Counted from the first letter of the stretch, positions 1-9,893 are shown. The stretch: 64,000 nt of DNA from Tateyamaria sp. ANG-S1 (GCF_000814025.1 NZ_JWLL01000005.1:729501-793500); one strand, 5' to 3'. Translations and numbers: made by a program. Notes: a model not told the origin generated them from the letters alone.

Positions 1-1
1 G

Positions 2-325
2 AAACAGGCCGAAGTCCTGGAAGGGCTGGAGATGCCGCACGCCATCGGGATGCGCCACGCCACGCCGCATTTCGCGCATGTGTTTGCCGGTGACGGCTAT
101 TCGTCGGGTTATTACAGCTACATGTGGTCCGAGGTGATGGATGCCGACGCATTCGCCGTGTTCGAAGAGGCGGACGGGCCGTTTGATCCGGAAAAGGCGG
201 CAGCACTGGAAGAGCACATTCTCAGCACTGGTGGGTCCGTGGATGCCGCGGAGCTTTACAAGGCGTTCCGTGGTCGCTTGCCCGGTGTCGACGCGCTGCT
301 CAAGGGGCGGGGGCTGGCGGCCTAA
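2..325 (+). CDS. M3 family peptidase (oligopeptidase / peptidyl-dipeptidase), C-terminal part
   Basis: Only the last 107 codons are inside the window; the 5' end, including the HExxH zinc site expected for this family, lies upstream. The visible part has the conserved C-terminal M3 block: GYYSYMWSEVMDADAF, then an acidic helix, then FRGRLPGVDALLKGRGL just before the stop. M3 enzymes of this type (Dcp, OpdA) are cytoplasmic zinc peptidases that trim short peptides. The stop overlaps by 4 bases the stop of the convergent methyltransferase gene. Family assignment is firm; choice between Dcp and OpdA is not possible from this fragment. Confidence 0.85.
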   Translation, partial: KQAEVLEGLEMPHAIGMRHATPHFAHVFAGDGYSSGYYSYMWSEVMDADAFAVFEEADGPFDPEKAAALEEHILSTGGSVDAAELYKAFRGRLPGVDALLKGRGLAA

Positions 326-1038
326 CCCGTCTTTCGCAAGACGGCTGCAAAGAACGGCCCGCCTGCTGGGCTGATCTTGTCCACTGCCCAGCCACTGGCT
401 GTCGCCATGTGTTCCATCTCATGCGGTTCGGGGTGAAACCATGGGATCCAGTCACCGACGGATCCTTCGTATTCGAACCGCATAGAAATCTCGCCACGCG
501 GGCGGCCTGCGTTGAGATTGCGTTGGTGATAGGCCAGGTGGTGTGGCTGGTCCGTGTTCGCGATGTCCAGCCCGGTGACAAGCAATGTGCCACCCGGTTC
601 CGTGGCCTGCGCCAGATGCCGCAGCAGCGCTTTCGCTCCCTCTTGCGTGCCACCAATGCCGATATTGTTGCCAAAGACTACGATGGTCTTGAAGCGGGCG
701 CGCAGCAGCGGCAGGCCCGCGTCCATGACGTCGCCCAAGGTCACGTTCTGACAGCCCCGTGCGCGCGCAACCTCGACCGCACCGGGCGACAGGTCGATGC
801 CGGCCGCCTCAACCCCCTGCTGCTGCAACCACAGAAGCGTGCGACCGGCGCCGCACCCGACATCAAGCACGGGCCCTTCGACCATCTCAAGCAAGGCAGC
901 TTCGTGGGCAAAGGGGTCCGGCATGAAGTACAGCGCGGGGTCGTGCCGGTCGACGTGGTCGTCGTCCCGCCGGATTGTGAGCATCCGACCGATGTGACCG
1001 GCCTGCCTGTCGCACAGCGCGCTGCCAAAGATATCCAT
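322..1038 (-). CDS. Class I SAM-dependent methyltransferase
   Basis: Protein of 238 residues with a Rossmann methyltransferase core. Motif I is VLDVGCGAGR at residues 57-66, followed by the acidic loop GIDLSPGAV at 80-88, and a later TEPGGTLLVTGLDI strand. The family transfers methyl from S-adenosylmethionine; the substrate cannot be told. It lies 73 bases downstream of the hydroxyacid reductase gene on the same strand, so co-transcription with that gene and the VOC gene is possible. Its last 4 bases overlap the convergent M3 peptidase gene. Confidence 0.75.
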   Translation of the reverse strand: MDIFGSALCDRQAGHIGRMLTIRRDDDHVDRHDPALYFMPDPFAHEAALLEMVEGPVLDVGCGAGRTLLWLQQQGVEAAGIDLSPGAVEVARARGCQNVTLGDVMDAGLPLLRARFKTIVVFGNNIGIGGTQEGAKALLRHLAQATEPGGTLLVTGLDIANTDQPHHLAYHQRNLNAGRPRGEISMRFEYEGSVGDWIPWFHPEPHEMEHMATASGWAVDKISPAGGPFFAAVLRKTG

Positions 1039-1111
1039 GTGCGGAACGTAAGGATGCCGTGCCGCAACGAACAGGTTGCCGGGCAGTTATCCGCAGCAAT
1101 CCGCCAAGGGG

Positions 1112-2044
1112 TCAGTACCCAGCGGTACGGTCCACCAGATGCAAGAACGGCTCTCCGGCTTCGCCGCGTCGGATGTTCTCGGCGATGGTCTTGCTGGAAT
1201 AGGCCGCGCGCGTCTCTGACGCGATATGCGGTGTGACAGTTACGCGCGGGTGGGACCAGTAGGGGTGATCGGACGGCAGGGGTTCGATGCGGAACACGTC
1301 GAGCGTCGCGTGGTCAATATGACCGTTGTCGAGCGCGTCCAGCAGTGCCTCGTCATCAACCAGCGGCCCGCGCCCGGGGTTCAGAATACGCGCGCCCTTT
1401 GGCATCAGGGCCAGCGCGGGCGCATTCAATGTATTTTCGGTGGCCGGCGTCTTGGGCAACAGCAGCACGCAATAGTCGGCGACGGCCAGCGCATCCTCCA
1501 GCCCTGCGTCTCCCGACAGGCAGGTGATGCCCGCGATGTCTTTCGGTGATCTGCTCCATCCCGTGACCTGAAACCCCAGACCAGCAAGCGCGGTCGCGCA
1601 GGCAGCGCCAAGTTCACCAAGCCCCAGCACAGTCACGCGCGTGTCAAAGGACAGGGGCGGCGCAACAGGGTCCCATGTTCCCGCAGGGGCGTTGATGTGC
1701 GCGTCCATGCCTAGATGCAGGCGCAGGATATGCCCTGTCACCCACTCGACCATCCCTTGCGTCAGCGCAGGGTCCACCATGCGGCACAGCGGCAGATGCA
1801 GGGTCGGATTGCCCACGATGGCCTCAACCCCCGCCCAGAGGTTCAGCACCGCCTTGGCGCGGGTGAAGGTGGTGAAATCCTGCACTTCGGAATTGGGCGC
1901 GTAGACGATGTAGTCCACCTGATCTGCCGGGATGTCGGTTGCGATGTGGGCCTCTATGCCAAGAGCGGCAATCTCCTTGCGCAAGGGCGGTTCGTACTCC
2001 GCCCAACGGCTCTCTGTCGCGGCGAAAAGGACATTGACGGTCAT
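1112..2044 (-). CDS. ghrA: Glyoxylate/hydroxypyruvate reductase A-like 2-hydroxyacid dehydrogenase
   Basis: Protein of 310 residues, normal for the GhrA branch of D-isomer-specific 2-hydroxyacid dehydrogenases. The NAD(P)-binding GLGELG lies at 141-146. Expected catalytic residues are Arg225 (NPGRG), Glu254 (FRIEPLP) and His273 (TPHIA). Family members reduce glyoxylate and hydroxypyruvate with NAD(P)H in the cytoplasm. The start codon overlaps the end of the upstream VOC gene by 4 bases, which suggests coupled translation. Family is firm; the exact keto acid substrate is inferred from similarity only. Confidence 0.85.
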   Translation of the reverse strand: MTVNVLFAATESRWAEYEPPLRKEIAALGIEAHIATDIPADQVDYIVYAPNSEVQDFTTFTRAKAVLNLWAGVEAIVGNPTLHLPLCRMVDPALTQGMVEWVTGHILRLHLGMDAHINAPAGTWDPVAPPLSFDTRVTVLGLGELGAACATALAGLGFQVTGWSRSPKDIAGITCLSGDAGLEDALAVADYCVLLLPKTPATENTLNAPALALMPKGARILNPGRGPLVDDEALLDALDNGHIDHATLDVFRIEPLPSDHPYWSHPRVTVTPHIASETRAAYSSKTIAENIRRGEAGEPFLHLVDRTAGY

Positions 2045-2451
2045 GTGTCAAACGCTCCGCCCAGGTCGGCCATTCCCTTGATCTCAATCGGGTTGCCCGA
2101 GGGATCCATGAAGAACATGGTCGATTGCTCGCCCGGTTCGCCCTCGAACCTGATCTGCGGCTCCAGCACAAATTCCACGCCCTCAGCCACCAGCTTGTAG
2201 GCCAGCGCCCGCCAGTCCGCCATGGGCAGCATCGCACCAAAGTGGGGCATCGGTACATCGCAATTCCCGACCTTGCCCGTGGGCGCGCTGTCAAAGGGTT
2301 TCCCCAGATGGCAACTGAGCTGATGCCCGAAGAAATCGAAGTCCACCCAGGTGTCGGTGCTGCGCCCCTCTGTACAGCCCAGCAGGCCACCATAGAACGC
2401 GCGGGTTTCGTCCAGATCAGTCACGTTGAAGGCAAAGTGAAACAAGGCCAT
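2041..2451 (-). CDS. VOC (glyoxalase/dioxygenase-fold) family protein
   Basis: Protein of 136 residues with two beta-alpha-beta-beta-beta units typical of the vicinal oxygen chelate fold: FHFAFNVTDLDETRAFYGGL at the start, and FFMDPSGNPIEIKG near the end with the usual C-terminal metal-ligand glutamate. Such proteins include glyoxalases, dioxygenases and resistance proteins, so no reaction is assigned. First gene of a likely minus-strand operon: it overlaps the hydroxyacid reductase start by 4 bases. Confidence 0.8.
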   Translation of the reverse strand: MALFHFAFNVTDLDETRAFYGGLLGCTEGRSTDTWVDFDFFGHQLSCHLGKPFDSAPTGKVGNCDVPMPHFGAMLPMADWRALAYKLVAEGVEFVLEPQIRFEGEPGEQSTMFFMDPSGNPIEIKGMADLGGAFDT

Positions 2452-2553
2452 GGGGCACCTCCGGTCGTTGTCTGAGGGTGGTGTAGCGCCCCTATCCGCG
2501 AATGGGAAACGGCAGATTGTGATGTCATCGACATGGATTGGCGATGGATGTGA

Positions 2554-3024
2554 TCAGGCGTGGTCACCCATGTAGCGCGCCAAACGCGCCTGCACGGTGC
2601 CATCGTCACTCAACAAGTTCCGCATCCAACTCTGCGTCTCGTGGATGACGATGTTCATCTCCCATACGCATCCAACGACCTCAGACTTACCGTCGCTGAA
2701 ATCAGTTGGCCGCTCCCAACGCGCACGCATCTGATGGATGTTCGCCAGCACACTGCCCCATTGCCAGTAAAACACCGGTGAAACGACTGCCGTTTCCGCA
2801 AAGTGGACGATTTGAAAGCCAACACCATGGTTGCCATTTTCATCTTCAAGCGCCCCGGGCAGCGGCAGGCGGTGGTGCGCCTCCTTCGCAGCGGCATCCA
2901 TCACATCCTGCGACAGCGCGCGTCCTTGTGCGAGGATCGCATATCGCTTCAGGCGCCAGCCGTCCCGCTGCATCGCGGGCATAGACAGCACCTCGCGCGC
3001 CTCATATTGGGTGAGGTGGGACAT
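2554..3024 (-). CDS. Conserved-looking hypothetical protein at the end of the mrd-rod operon
   Basis: I do not recognise a family. The 156-residue protein starts MSHLTQYEAREVL and has no clear signal peptide or membrane segment; it is rich in Trp, Arg and His. The ATG shares one base with the rodA stop (TGATG), so it is almost certainly translated by coupling to rodA and belongs to the cell-elongation operon. A longer in-frame reading upstream exists but would lie inside rodA, so the coupled ATG was chosen. Position suggests a link to elongation or a housekeeping role; that is inference only. Confidence 0.7.
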   Translation of the reverse strand: MSHLTQYEAREVLSMPAMQRDGWRLKRYAILAQGRALSQDVMDAAAKEAHHRLPLPGALEDENGNHGVGFQIVHFAETAVVSPVFYWQWGSVLANIHQMRARWERPTDFSDGKSEVVGCVWEMNIVIHETQSWMRNLLSDDGTVQARLARYMGDHA

Positions 3025-4172
3025 CAATACCCCTGCCGCGGCCTGTGCACATGCGCGCTTTGCGCCAGGCCAAAGGCCAGCATAAGCACCAGCATCGCTG
3101 ACCCGCCAAAGCTGACCAGCGGCAGCGGCACACCCACGACCGGGGCGAGGCCCATCACCATCGACATATTCACTGCAAAGAACAAAAAGAAGTTGAGCGC
3201 GATGCCCAGCGTCAGAAGCGACGCAAACCGATCCTTGTTCGCCAGTGCCGACACCACGCAAAACACGATGATCAGCGCATAGAGCGTGAGCAGCGAAAAC
3301 GCCCCGATGAACCCGAACTCCTCGGCCAGCGTGGTAAAGATGAAGTCGGTGTGCTTTTCGGGCAGGAAGTTTAGACGGCTTTGCGTGCCTTGCATGAACC
3401 CGCGCCCCGTCCAGCCGCCCGACCCAAGTGCGATCTTCGATTGCGTAATGTGATAGCCCGCCCCCAGCGGGTCCGAAGCGGGGTCTAGAAACGTGTCGAT
3501 CCGGCGATACTGGTAGTCCTTGAGCAACTGCCACTCGGTTCCGCGCGACTGGAATACGGCTGTGATCAGGCCGACGCCAGCGCCAATGACTGCCGCGAAG
3601 TAGGCCCAGTGCACACCCGCCAGAAACATGATCCCGCCCCCTGCGGCGAGCAGCAGGATCGACGTGCCCAGATCCGGCTGTCGCAGCACCATCGCCACGG
3701 GCAACAGGATCAATAGCACCGGGATCAGTACCCAGAACGGGCGCGACTTCTTATGGCTCGGCAACCAGTCGTAATAGGCAGCCAGGATCATCACCAACGT
3801 GATCTTGGCCAGTTCGGATGGCTGAAGGCGCATGAAGCCAAGGTCGATCCACCGCTGCGCGCCCTTGCCGACAGAGCCGAAGAATTCCACGCCCAACAGC
3901 AACAAAAGCGTCCCGGCAAAGGCGACCCCTGCCATGTTGCGCCAGAACCAGATCGGCACCATGGCGACGATCAGCATCAGGACAAAGCCCATGACAAACC
4001 GCTTCATCTGCGGTTCGGCCCACGGGCTGAAAGACCCGCCGGCCACGGAATAGAGCATCAGGAAGCCGACGCAGGCCACAGCCGCCAGCAGCAAGGCAAG
4101 CGGCCAGTTCAGATACAGGATCTTGCGCGGTCCCGACGGGACATGTTTGACCGTGTACTCAAGATAACTCAT
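3024..4172 (-). CDS. rodA: RodA, SEDS-family peptidoglycan glycosyltransferase
   Basis: Protein of 382 residues, normal for RodA, with about ten hydrophobic segments and a short cytoplasmic N-terminus. Typical SEDS blocks are visible, such as GKGAQRWIDLG, LQPSELAKI, RQPDLGTS and the C-terminal PLPLVSFGGSAML. RodA polymerises glycan strands in the inner membrane together with PBP2 in the elongasome. The start overlaps the end of the PBP2 gene by 4 bases. Assignment is secure from motifs and from its place in the mreBCD-mrdA-rodA block. Confidence 0.96.
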   Translation of the reverse strand: MSYLEYTVKHVPSGPRKILYLNWPLALLLAAVACVGFLMLYSVAGGSFSPWAEPQMKRFVMGFVLMLIVAMVPIWFWRNMAGVAFAGTLLLLLGVEFFGSVGKGAQRWIDLGFMRLQPSELAKITLVMILAAYYDWLPSHKKSRPFWVLIPVLLILLPVAMVLRQPDLGTSILLLAAGGGIMFLAGVHWAYFAAVIGAGVGLITAVFQSRGTEWQLLKDYQYRRIDTFLDPASDPLGAGYHITQSKIALGSGGWTGRGFMQGTQSRLNFLPEKHTDFIFTTLAEEFGFIGAFSLLTLYALIIVFCVVSALANKDRFASLLTLGIALNFFLFFAVNMSMVMGLAPVVGVPLPLVSFGGSAMLVLMLAFGLAQSAHVHRPRQGY

Positions 4173-6112
4173 GCTTGATCACGCCCCGCGAAATTGGCGA
4201 CAGGCTGGATGCCACGCAGCACCTGTTGCTGCTGCTTGATGCGGTCGCGGTCCTTGGTCGGGTAGGCTTCAAGCGGCGGCTCGCCACCGTAAAGCGCTTG
4301 CAGGGTCACATCGCGGGCAATGGGGGCGGCTGCCTTGGACCCGCCGCCGCCATGTTCGACGATGACGGCCACCGCGATCTTGGGATCGTCATAAGGCGCG
4401 AAGTTAACGAACAGCGCGTGATCCCGACGCTCCCACGGCAAGTCCTCGTTTCGGACCACACCGGCGCGTCGTTCGGCGGCGGTGATGTTGCGGACCTGGC
4501 TGGTGCCCGTCTTGCCCGCCATGCGCACGGCATCCTCGATGATACGGCTGCCATAGGCCGTGCCGCGCCGGTCATTGACGGTGGCGTACATGGCCCGGCG
4601 CATCTTGCGCAGGTTGTTTTCATTCATACCCAGGCTCGGTCCCGCGCCCGAAGGCTGTTCGATCCCGTCGATGGTCTTGATCAGCCGGGGTTTCACGGCC
4701 GTGCCAGACGCCAGCCGCGCCGTCATCACCGCGAGTTGCAGGGGCGAGGACAGCAAGAACCCTTGCCCGATCGAGGCGTTGACCGTGTCGCCCACCACCC
4801 AGCTTTGCCCGTGCACCCGGCTTTTCCAGTCCATGGTTGGCATCAGCCCCTGAGCGACCGCAGACATCGGAATGTCGTGCCGTTCGCCCAGGCCAAAACG
4901 GCGGGCCATCGCGCTGATCTTTTCGATCCCGACCTTCACGGCCAGATCGTAGTAGTAGATGTCGCAGGACTGCTTGAGCGAGTTTTGCAAATCGACCCAG
5001 CCATGGCCTGCGCGTTTCCAGCAGTGGAAGCGACGGCCTGCGACCTCAAGATGGCCGGGGCAATAGACTGTCTCGTCAGGGCCGATCAGCCCTTCTTCCA
5101 GGGCGGCCATGGCGGTGACCATCTTGAAGGTTGAGCCGGGGGGATATGTGCCCTGCACCGCCTTGGAGGCGAGCGGGCGGTACTTGTTCTCGGTCAACAT
5201 GTTGTAATCACGGCTGGAAATGCCGCGCACAAACAGGTTGGGGTCGTATGTGGGCGCCGAACAGATGGACAGAAGGTCGCCGTTTTCCACATCCATGACG
5301 ATGGCACTGGCGCTTTCGCCATTCAACCGCGCCTGCACATAGCTTTGCAGTTTGCTGTCGATGGTCAGTTGCAGGTCTGACCCCGGCGTGCCCTCCCGCC
5401 GATCCAACTCGCGCATGACGCGGCCCGCGGCGTTCACCTCGACCCGGCGGGCACCGGCCTTGCCGCGCAGGTTTTCCTCGATCTTGGCTTCAACCCCCAC
5501 CTTGCCGATCTGGAAGCGCGGGATGCGCAGCAACTGGTCCGGATCCTCGATCCGCTGCAAATCAAAGTCGCTGACCGGGCCGACATAGCCGAGCACATGG
5601 GCATAGTCCGAACCTAAGGGGTAGACGCGGCTCAGGCCCACTTCCGGCGTGACGCCGGGCAGGGCGGGCGCGTTGACCGATACGCGGCTCAGGTCCTCCC
5701 AGCTGACTTCTTCCGCGACGGTGATCGGCAGGAAAGGGGCAGAGCGTTTCATTTCGGCGAGGGCGCGCTGCACTTCGTCCGGGTCGAGGGTGACGAGCTT
5801 GCCGAGCGCTTCGACAGAAGCTTCAATATCCCCCGCATCCTCGCGCACCATCACGATGCGGTAGCTGGGCACGTTGCGGGCGAGTGCGACACCGTTGCGG
5901 TCAAAAATCTCGCCGCGGGCGGGCGGGATCAGGCGGATGTTTATCCGGTTTTCCTCCGCCAGCAGGCGGAACTGGTCTGCCTGATCGACCTGCAGGAACT
6001 GCATCCGCGCCCCAAGCGCACCGACAAAGGCGAGTTGCACCCCACCCAAGATCGCGGCGCGGCGGGTGAGCAAACGGTGGTTTGCTTCGACATCAACGCG
6101 GGGTCGCTTCAT
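4169..6112 (-). CDS. mrdA: Penicillin-binding protein 2 (PBP2), elongasome transpeptidase
   Basis: Protein of 647 residues with one N-terminal membrane segment, a PBP dimerisation domain and a C-terminal transpeptidase. The active-site SxxK is STFK with the serine at about residue 327; the second motif is SCD, as usual in PBP2; the third is KTGTSQ. It cross-links peptidoglycan during lateral growth and works with RodA. It overlaps mreD by 4 bases at its start and rodA by 4 bases at its end, so the block is tightly coupled. Assignment is secure. Confidence 0.96.
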   Translation of the reverse strand: MKRPRVDVEANHRLLTRRAAILGGVQLAFVGALGARMQFLQVDQADQFRLLAEENRINIRLIPPARGEIFDRNGVALARNVPSYRIVMVREDAGDIEASVEALGKLVTLDPDEVQRALAEMKRSAPFLPITVAEEVSWEDLSRVSVNAPALPGVTPEVGLSRVYPLGSDYAHVLGYVGPVSDFDLQRIEDPDQLLRIPRFQIGKVGVEAKIEENLRGKAGARRVEVNAAGRVMRELDRREGTPGSDLQLTIDSKLQSYVQARLNGESASAIVMDVENGDLLSICSAPTYDPNLFVRGISSRDYNMLTENKYRPLASKAVQGTYPPGSTFKMVTAMAALEEGLIGPDETVYCPGHLEVAGRRFHCWKRAGHGWVDLQNSLKQSCDIYYYDLAVKVGIEKISAMARRFGLGERHDIPMSAVAQGLMPTMDWKSRVHGQSWVVGDTVNASIGQGFLLSSPLQLAVMTARLASGTAVKPRLIKTIDGIEQPSGAGPSLGMNENNLRKMRRAMYATVNDRRGTAYGSRIIEDAVRMAGKTGTSQVRNITAAERRAGVVRNEDLPWERRDHALFVNFAPYDDPKIAVAVIVEHGGGGSKAAAPIARDVTLQALYGGEPPLEAYPTKDRDRIKQQQQVLRGIQPVANFAGRDQA

Positions 6113-6651
6113 GATCGCACTCCTTTGCCGTCAATATCGCCCGGCGTGGGCTTGCGCACGCCCATCAGTGCGTGGGTGATCACCACGACAAATGGGTAGG
6201 CTGCGGCCGTCACCACAATCTGGATCAGTGCCGGGCCAAGCGGCGGAATTTCGACCAGGAGAACGGCGAGGATAATGCGGTAGGCCAGCCCGACGCCCAC
6301 GATCCACAGCGCCGCCGACATCATCTCGGCCGCGAGGCTGGCGTCGCGGAGCGATCGTGACTGCCCCTTCATCTGCTCGCAGGCGATGAGGGCCAGCAGC
6401 GCCCAGAGGCCGGGGGGGCGTTGCAGGAGCAGGTCTGCCATCAGGAATAATATGGCGAGCAGTCCGGCGGGCACGTAATCGGGGCGGCGCACGGACCAGG
6501 CGAGAGCGAAGAGCAGCAGGAAATCTGGCCAGATCAGCCCGCCTGTCGCCGTTTGCAGGGGCAAAAGGTGCAGGAATAGGATCAGCAGCACCAGCATCGA
6601 GAAAGCGATGCGCATGGTCCAGAGGCGGGTGGAGGGGGCGACGTCGCTCAT
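6109..6651 (-). CDS. mreD: Rod shape-determining protein MreD
   Basis: Small polytopic inner-membrane protein of 180 residues with about five hydrophobic helices and little conserved sequence, which is normal for MreD. Recognition rests on size, topology and position between mreC and mrdA, with 4-base overlaps on both sides. A block such as GLIWPDFLLLFALAW and VRRPDYVPAGLLA fits MreD proteins of Rhodobacterales. It links MreC and the cytoskeletal MreB to wall synthesis. Confidence 0.92.
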   Translation of the reverse strand: MSDVAPSTRLWTMRIAFSMLVLLILFLHLLPLQTATGGLIWPDFLLLFALAWSVRRPDYVPAGLLAILFLMADLLLQRPPGLWALLALIACEQMKGQSRSLRDASLAAEMMSAALWIVGVGLAYRIILAVLLVEIPPLGPALIQIVVTAAAYPFVVVITHALMGVRKPTPGDIDGKGVRS

Positions 6652-7541
6652 TCCGGCACTTCCGTATCCAGCAGGAGGGCCGCGCCGCCGGGGGCGAGAA
6701 TGGTGCTGTCGTCGGTCACGGGCTCGGTGCCGTAGTGGCGTAGGACGCGCAGGAATTCGAGCCGTTCGTAGTCAGCCGCCAGCCGCACCCTAAGCCGCCC
6801 GCCCGGGTCGGCGGCGACCTGCCCGATCAGGAGGCCTGCGGGGAATACGCCTCCGTCGCCGGAGCTGATCACCCGGTCGCCGGGGCGCACGAGGTCGGGG
6901 TTTTCTAGGAAGTCGATGGGGGGTGCTGCCGAGTTGTCCCCCGCCACGATGGCCCGCTGGCCCGAGGGTTGGATGATCGCAGGCACGCGGCTGGAGGCGT
7001 CAGTGACCATGATCACCCGCGCCGTGTTCTGGGCCACGCCCGAGATACGCCCCACAAGGCCGATGCCATCCATGGTGGCCCAGCCTTCGACAATCCCGTC
7101 GCGGGCGCCGACATTCAGCAGGACCGACTGGCGGAAGGGGGAGCCTGAATCGGCCAGCACCACGCCGGTGATGTAGGTCAGGCGCGGGTCGAGGCGGACG
7201 TTGTTGAGATCGAGGAGGCGCGCGTTTTCCTGTTCGAGTTGGAGGGCTGCTTCCTTCCAGGCCTGCATCTGGCGCAGCTCGCGCCGGAGTTCGGTGTTTT
7301 GCTCGGCGATGCGGCGGTAGCTTTGGAAATCGCGGAAGAGATTTATGGTGCCTGTGACCGGTGCCATGGCCCAATCCATGTTGGGGACGATCCGGTCCGT
7401 GACCTGCGCCCGGAACCGTTCGACCCTTGGGCTGTCGATGCGCCACAAGAGGAACGTGCCGGCCAGCGCCAGCACCAGGACAGCCAGAATAAGCCGCCGC
7501 AGCGGGCCGCCGTAATCTACCTGTCCGCGGTCCTTGGCCAA
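6648..7541 (-). CDS. mreC: Rod shape-determining protein MreC
   Basis: Protein of 297 residues with one membrane segment at about 13-33, a predicted coiled coil near 75-115 (RRIAEQNTELRRELRQMQ and following), and a periplasmic beta-barrel domain with GLVGRISGV and PGDRVISSGDGGVFPAGLLIG. MreC is the periplasmic scaffold of the elongasome. It overlaps mreD by 4 bases. Unlike the rest of the block it is separated from mreB by 150 bases, so a second promoter or an mRNA processing site may lie there. Confidence 0.95.
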   Translation of the reverse strand: MAKDRGQVDYGGPLRRLILAVLVLALAGTFLLWRIDSPRVERFRAQVTDRIVPNMDWAMAPVTGTINLFRDFQSYRRIAEQNTELRRELRQMQAWKEAALQLEQENARLLDLNNVRLDPRLTYITGVVLADSGSPFRQSVLLNVGARDGIVEGWATMDGIGLVGRISGVAQNTARVIMVTDASSRVPAIIQPSGQRAIVAGDNSAAPPIDFLENPDLVRPGDRVISSGDGGVFPAGLLIGQVAADPGGRLRVRLAADYERLEFLRVLRHYGTEPVTDDSTILAPGGAALLLDTEVPE

Positions 7542-7691
7542 GGCGGTGTCACCTCAAGATATGGTCCGTTCACTGGATGGTCCGACATTTGCCCCGACAG
7601 GGCAAGAGACCTGGTGTCCCACGCTGGGACATTTTGAATATCGCGCCAAAACAGGCCCTTAGCCGGTTACCAGAGTCTTAACGACACCGGT
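7542..7691. other. mreB-mreC spacer with a TGTCCC/GGGACA inverted repeat
   Basis: The spacer has no gene. It contains the inverted repeat TGTCCCACGCTGGGACA at 7615-7631, related to two palindromes flanking lysS (53189-53204 and 54906-54921). No clear T-rich terminator follows mreB, so read-through into mreC remains possible. Confidence 0.5.
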
Positions 7692-8738
<1,047 letters not shown>

Positions 8739-8884
8739 TTACGTGCCCCAAAAGCTTATTGGCGCCCCGACTCGGGGGCGCGTGCAACCCGGGGACTTAT
8801 AGGGATGGGCGGGCGTGGATTAAAGGCCGTTTTGGGAGCAGCGCGGGGCGTCAGCGGTTTATGTCCGGTGGTCATGCCGATGGT
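8739..8884. other. Upstream region of mreB
   Basis: Gap of 146 bases between the Imm11-like gene end and mreB. It must hold the mreB promoter, though I see no confident -35/-10 pair. A stem of seven G/C pairs (GCGCCCC ... GGGGCGC) spans 8762-8781, about 25 bases before the mreB start. It could end upstream transcription or shape the mreB leader. Confidence 0.4.
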
Positions 8885-9676
8885 TCAGAGCGGTCCCGGG
8901 CCAATCCTGCCGACGATGACATCCTGTTCGAATCCTGTTCCCTTGAGGTCGGATACCAGCGCTGCGCTGAAAAAGACGGAGTTGATGATCTTGTCGTCCC
9001 ACCAGACGGCAAGCCCGTCGTCGGGCTGTGTCAGTGGTGTGAGGTCGTGCCACGTCTCTTTCTCGCGGTAGACAGAGAATTCCGGGTATGACGCATAGCG
9101 GTTTTTGCTGAGTTTCGATGTCCGGATGTCCAGTGTCGGACGGAATGTGCCGGGGGCGAGCAGATAGGCGCGTGCATCATATGTGTTCAGTCCGTCAACG
9201 TCGTAGATGTCGACGGGCAGAAGGGCGGCTTCGCCCAGATTGTGCTGGCGGAAGATGTTCGCGATGTCCTCGCGCACATAGAAGGCGTCCCTCCGCCCGG
9301 CGGTGAAGACGGTCGGGATCGGGTCCGGCAAGCGCACGCCAGGCTGGACGTAGAGATTGCGCGGAAGCTGGTCGCGTGCAGTGACATCCCCTTTTCTGAA
9401 CGCCTTCCAGATTGGTGCAACCCGGTCTACTTCGGCTTTTTGCGCGGCATCCCATGTGCCCCCGACGTTGAACGCCTTGAACTCGTGCAGCGCGTTGAGC
9501 CGCGGGTGCGGTGCGTCGAATCCGCGTTCAGTGACGCAGAAAACGCCGGGTGCATCCGGCGCTGCAACCGGGATGTGGTCGCGCGTGGGGTCGGGGATGT
9601 GTTTTGGCTTGGGTGGTTTGGGAAACGTCGGCATCGGCTTTTTATTGGCGGGGCGTTTGAAGAAGCCGGTGTTCAT
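8885..9676 (-). CDS. Imm11-like (DUF1629) domain protein, tentative
   Basis: Protein of 263 residues beginning MNTGFFKRPANKKPMPTF; the start was chosen because GAAGGGAT precedes it at a good distance. The first 40 residues are Lys/Pro-rich and low-complexity. The middle has FYVREDIANIFRQHNLGEA, and the end has VWWDDKIINSVFFSAALVSDL; this arrangement resembles the Imm11/DUF1629 family of proposed immunity proteins. No toxin gene is adjacent. The family call is from pattern memory and is tentative; a plain hypothetical protein is the alternative. Confidence 0.5.
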   Translation of the reverse strand: MNTGFFKRPANKKPMPTFPKPPKPKHIPDPTRDHIPVAAPDAPGVFCVTERGFDAPHPRLNALHEFKAFNVGGTWDAAQKAEVDRVAPIWKAFRKGDVTARDQLPRNLYVQPGVRLPDPIPTVFTAGRRDAFYVREDIANIFRQHNLGEAALLPVDIYDVDGLNTYDARAYLLAPGTFRPTLDIRTSKLSKNRYASYPEFSVYREKETWHDLTPLTQPDDGLAVWWDDKIINSVFFSAALVSDLKGTGFEQDVIVGRIGPGPL

Positions 9677-9820
9677 TTTGTCATCCCTTCGCATCGCTGA
9701 GACCTGCGCTGTTGCGTAGGATAGCTCGCCATTGCGGCGAAAGGATGGCTGTGCGTGCGTCAGCGGTGCTGAAATCCGCGGGATGCGTGGGGATTGGAGC
9801 GGCGGGGACACCTCGCAAAG

Positions 9821-9846
9821 GTGCGCAGTGAATGCGCACCCTACGG
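9821..9846 (+). repeat. REP-like palindrome, copy 1
   Basis: Seven-base inverted repeat GTGCGCA / TGCGCAC around GTGAA, followed by CCTACGG. The palindrome is identical to the copy at the end of lysS (54834) and matches the doublets around the RAYT gene. Confidence 0.85.
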
Positions 9847-9869
9847 TTCCATCGTGTTGGCATTCGTCA

Positions 9870-9888
9870 GGCGGGCGTGTCGCCCGCC
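9870..9888 (-). terminator. Hairpin directly after leuA
   Basis: Perfect 8-bp stem GGCGGGCG / CGCCCGCC with a 3-base loop, starting 5 bases after the leuA stop. There is no T-run, so its role as an intrinsic terminator is uncertain; an mRNA 3'-end stabiliser is an alternative. Confidence 0.5.
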
Positions 9889-9893
9889 CGACT

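Noticed and set aside
7615-7631. PpsR/CrtJ photosynthesis operator (TGT-N12-ACA)
   Set aside because: The spacing is 11 bases here and 10 in the related palindromes, no photosynthesis gene is near, and the inner bases are a different palindrome.
8925-8955. TTCGAATCC stretch that looks like a tRNA T-arm
   Set aside because: It lies in a coding region and no acceptor or anticodon arms can be folded around it.
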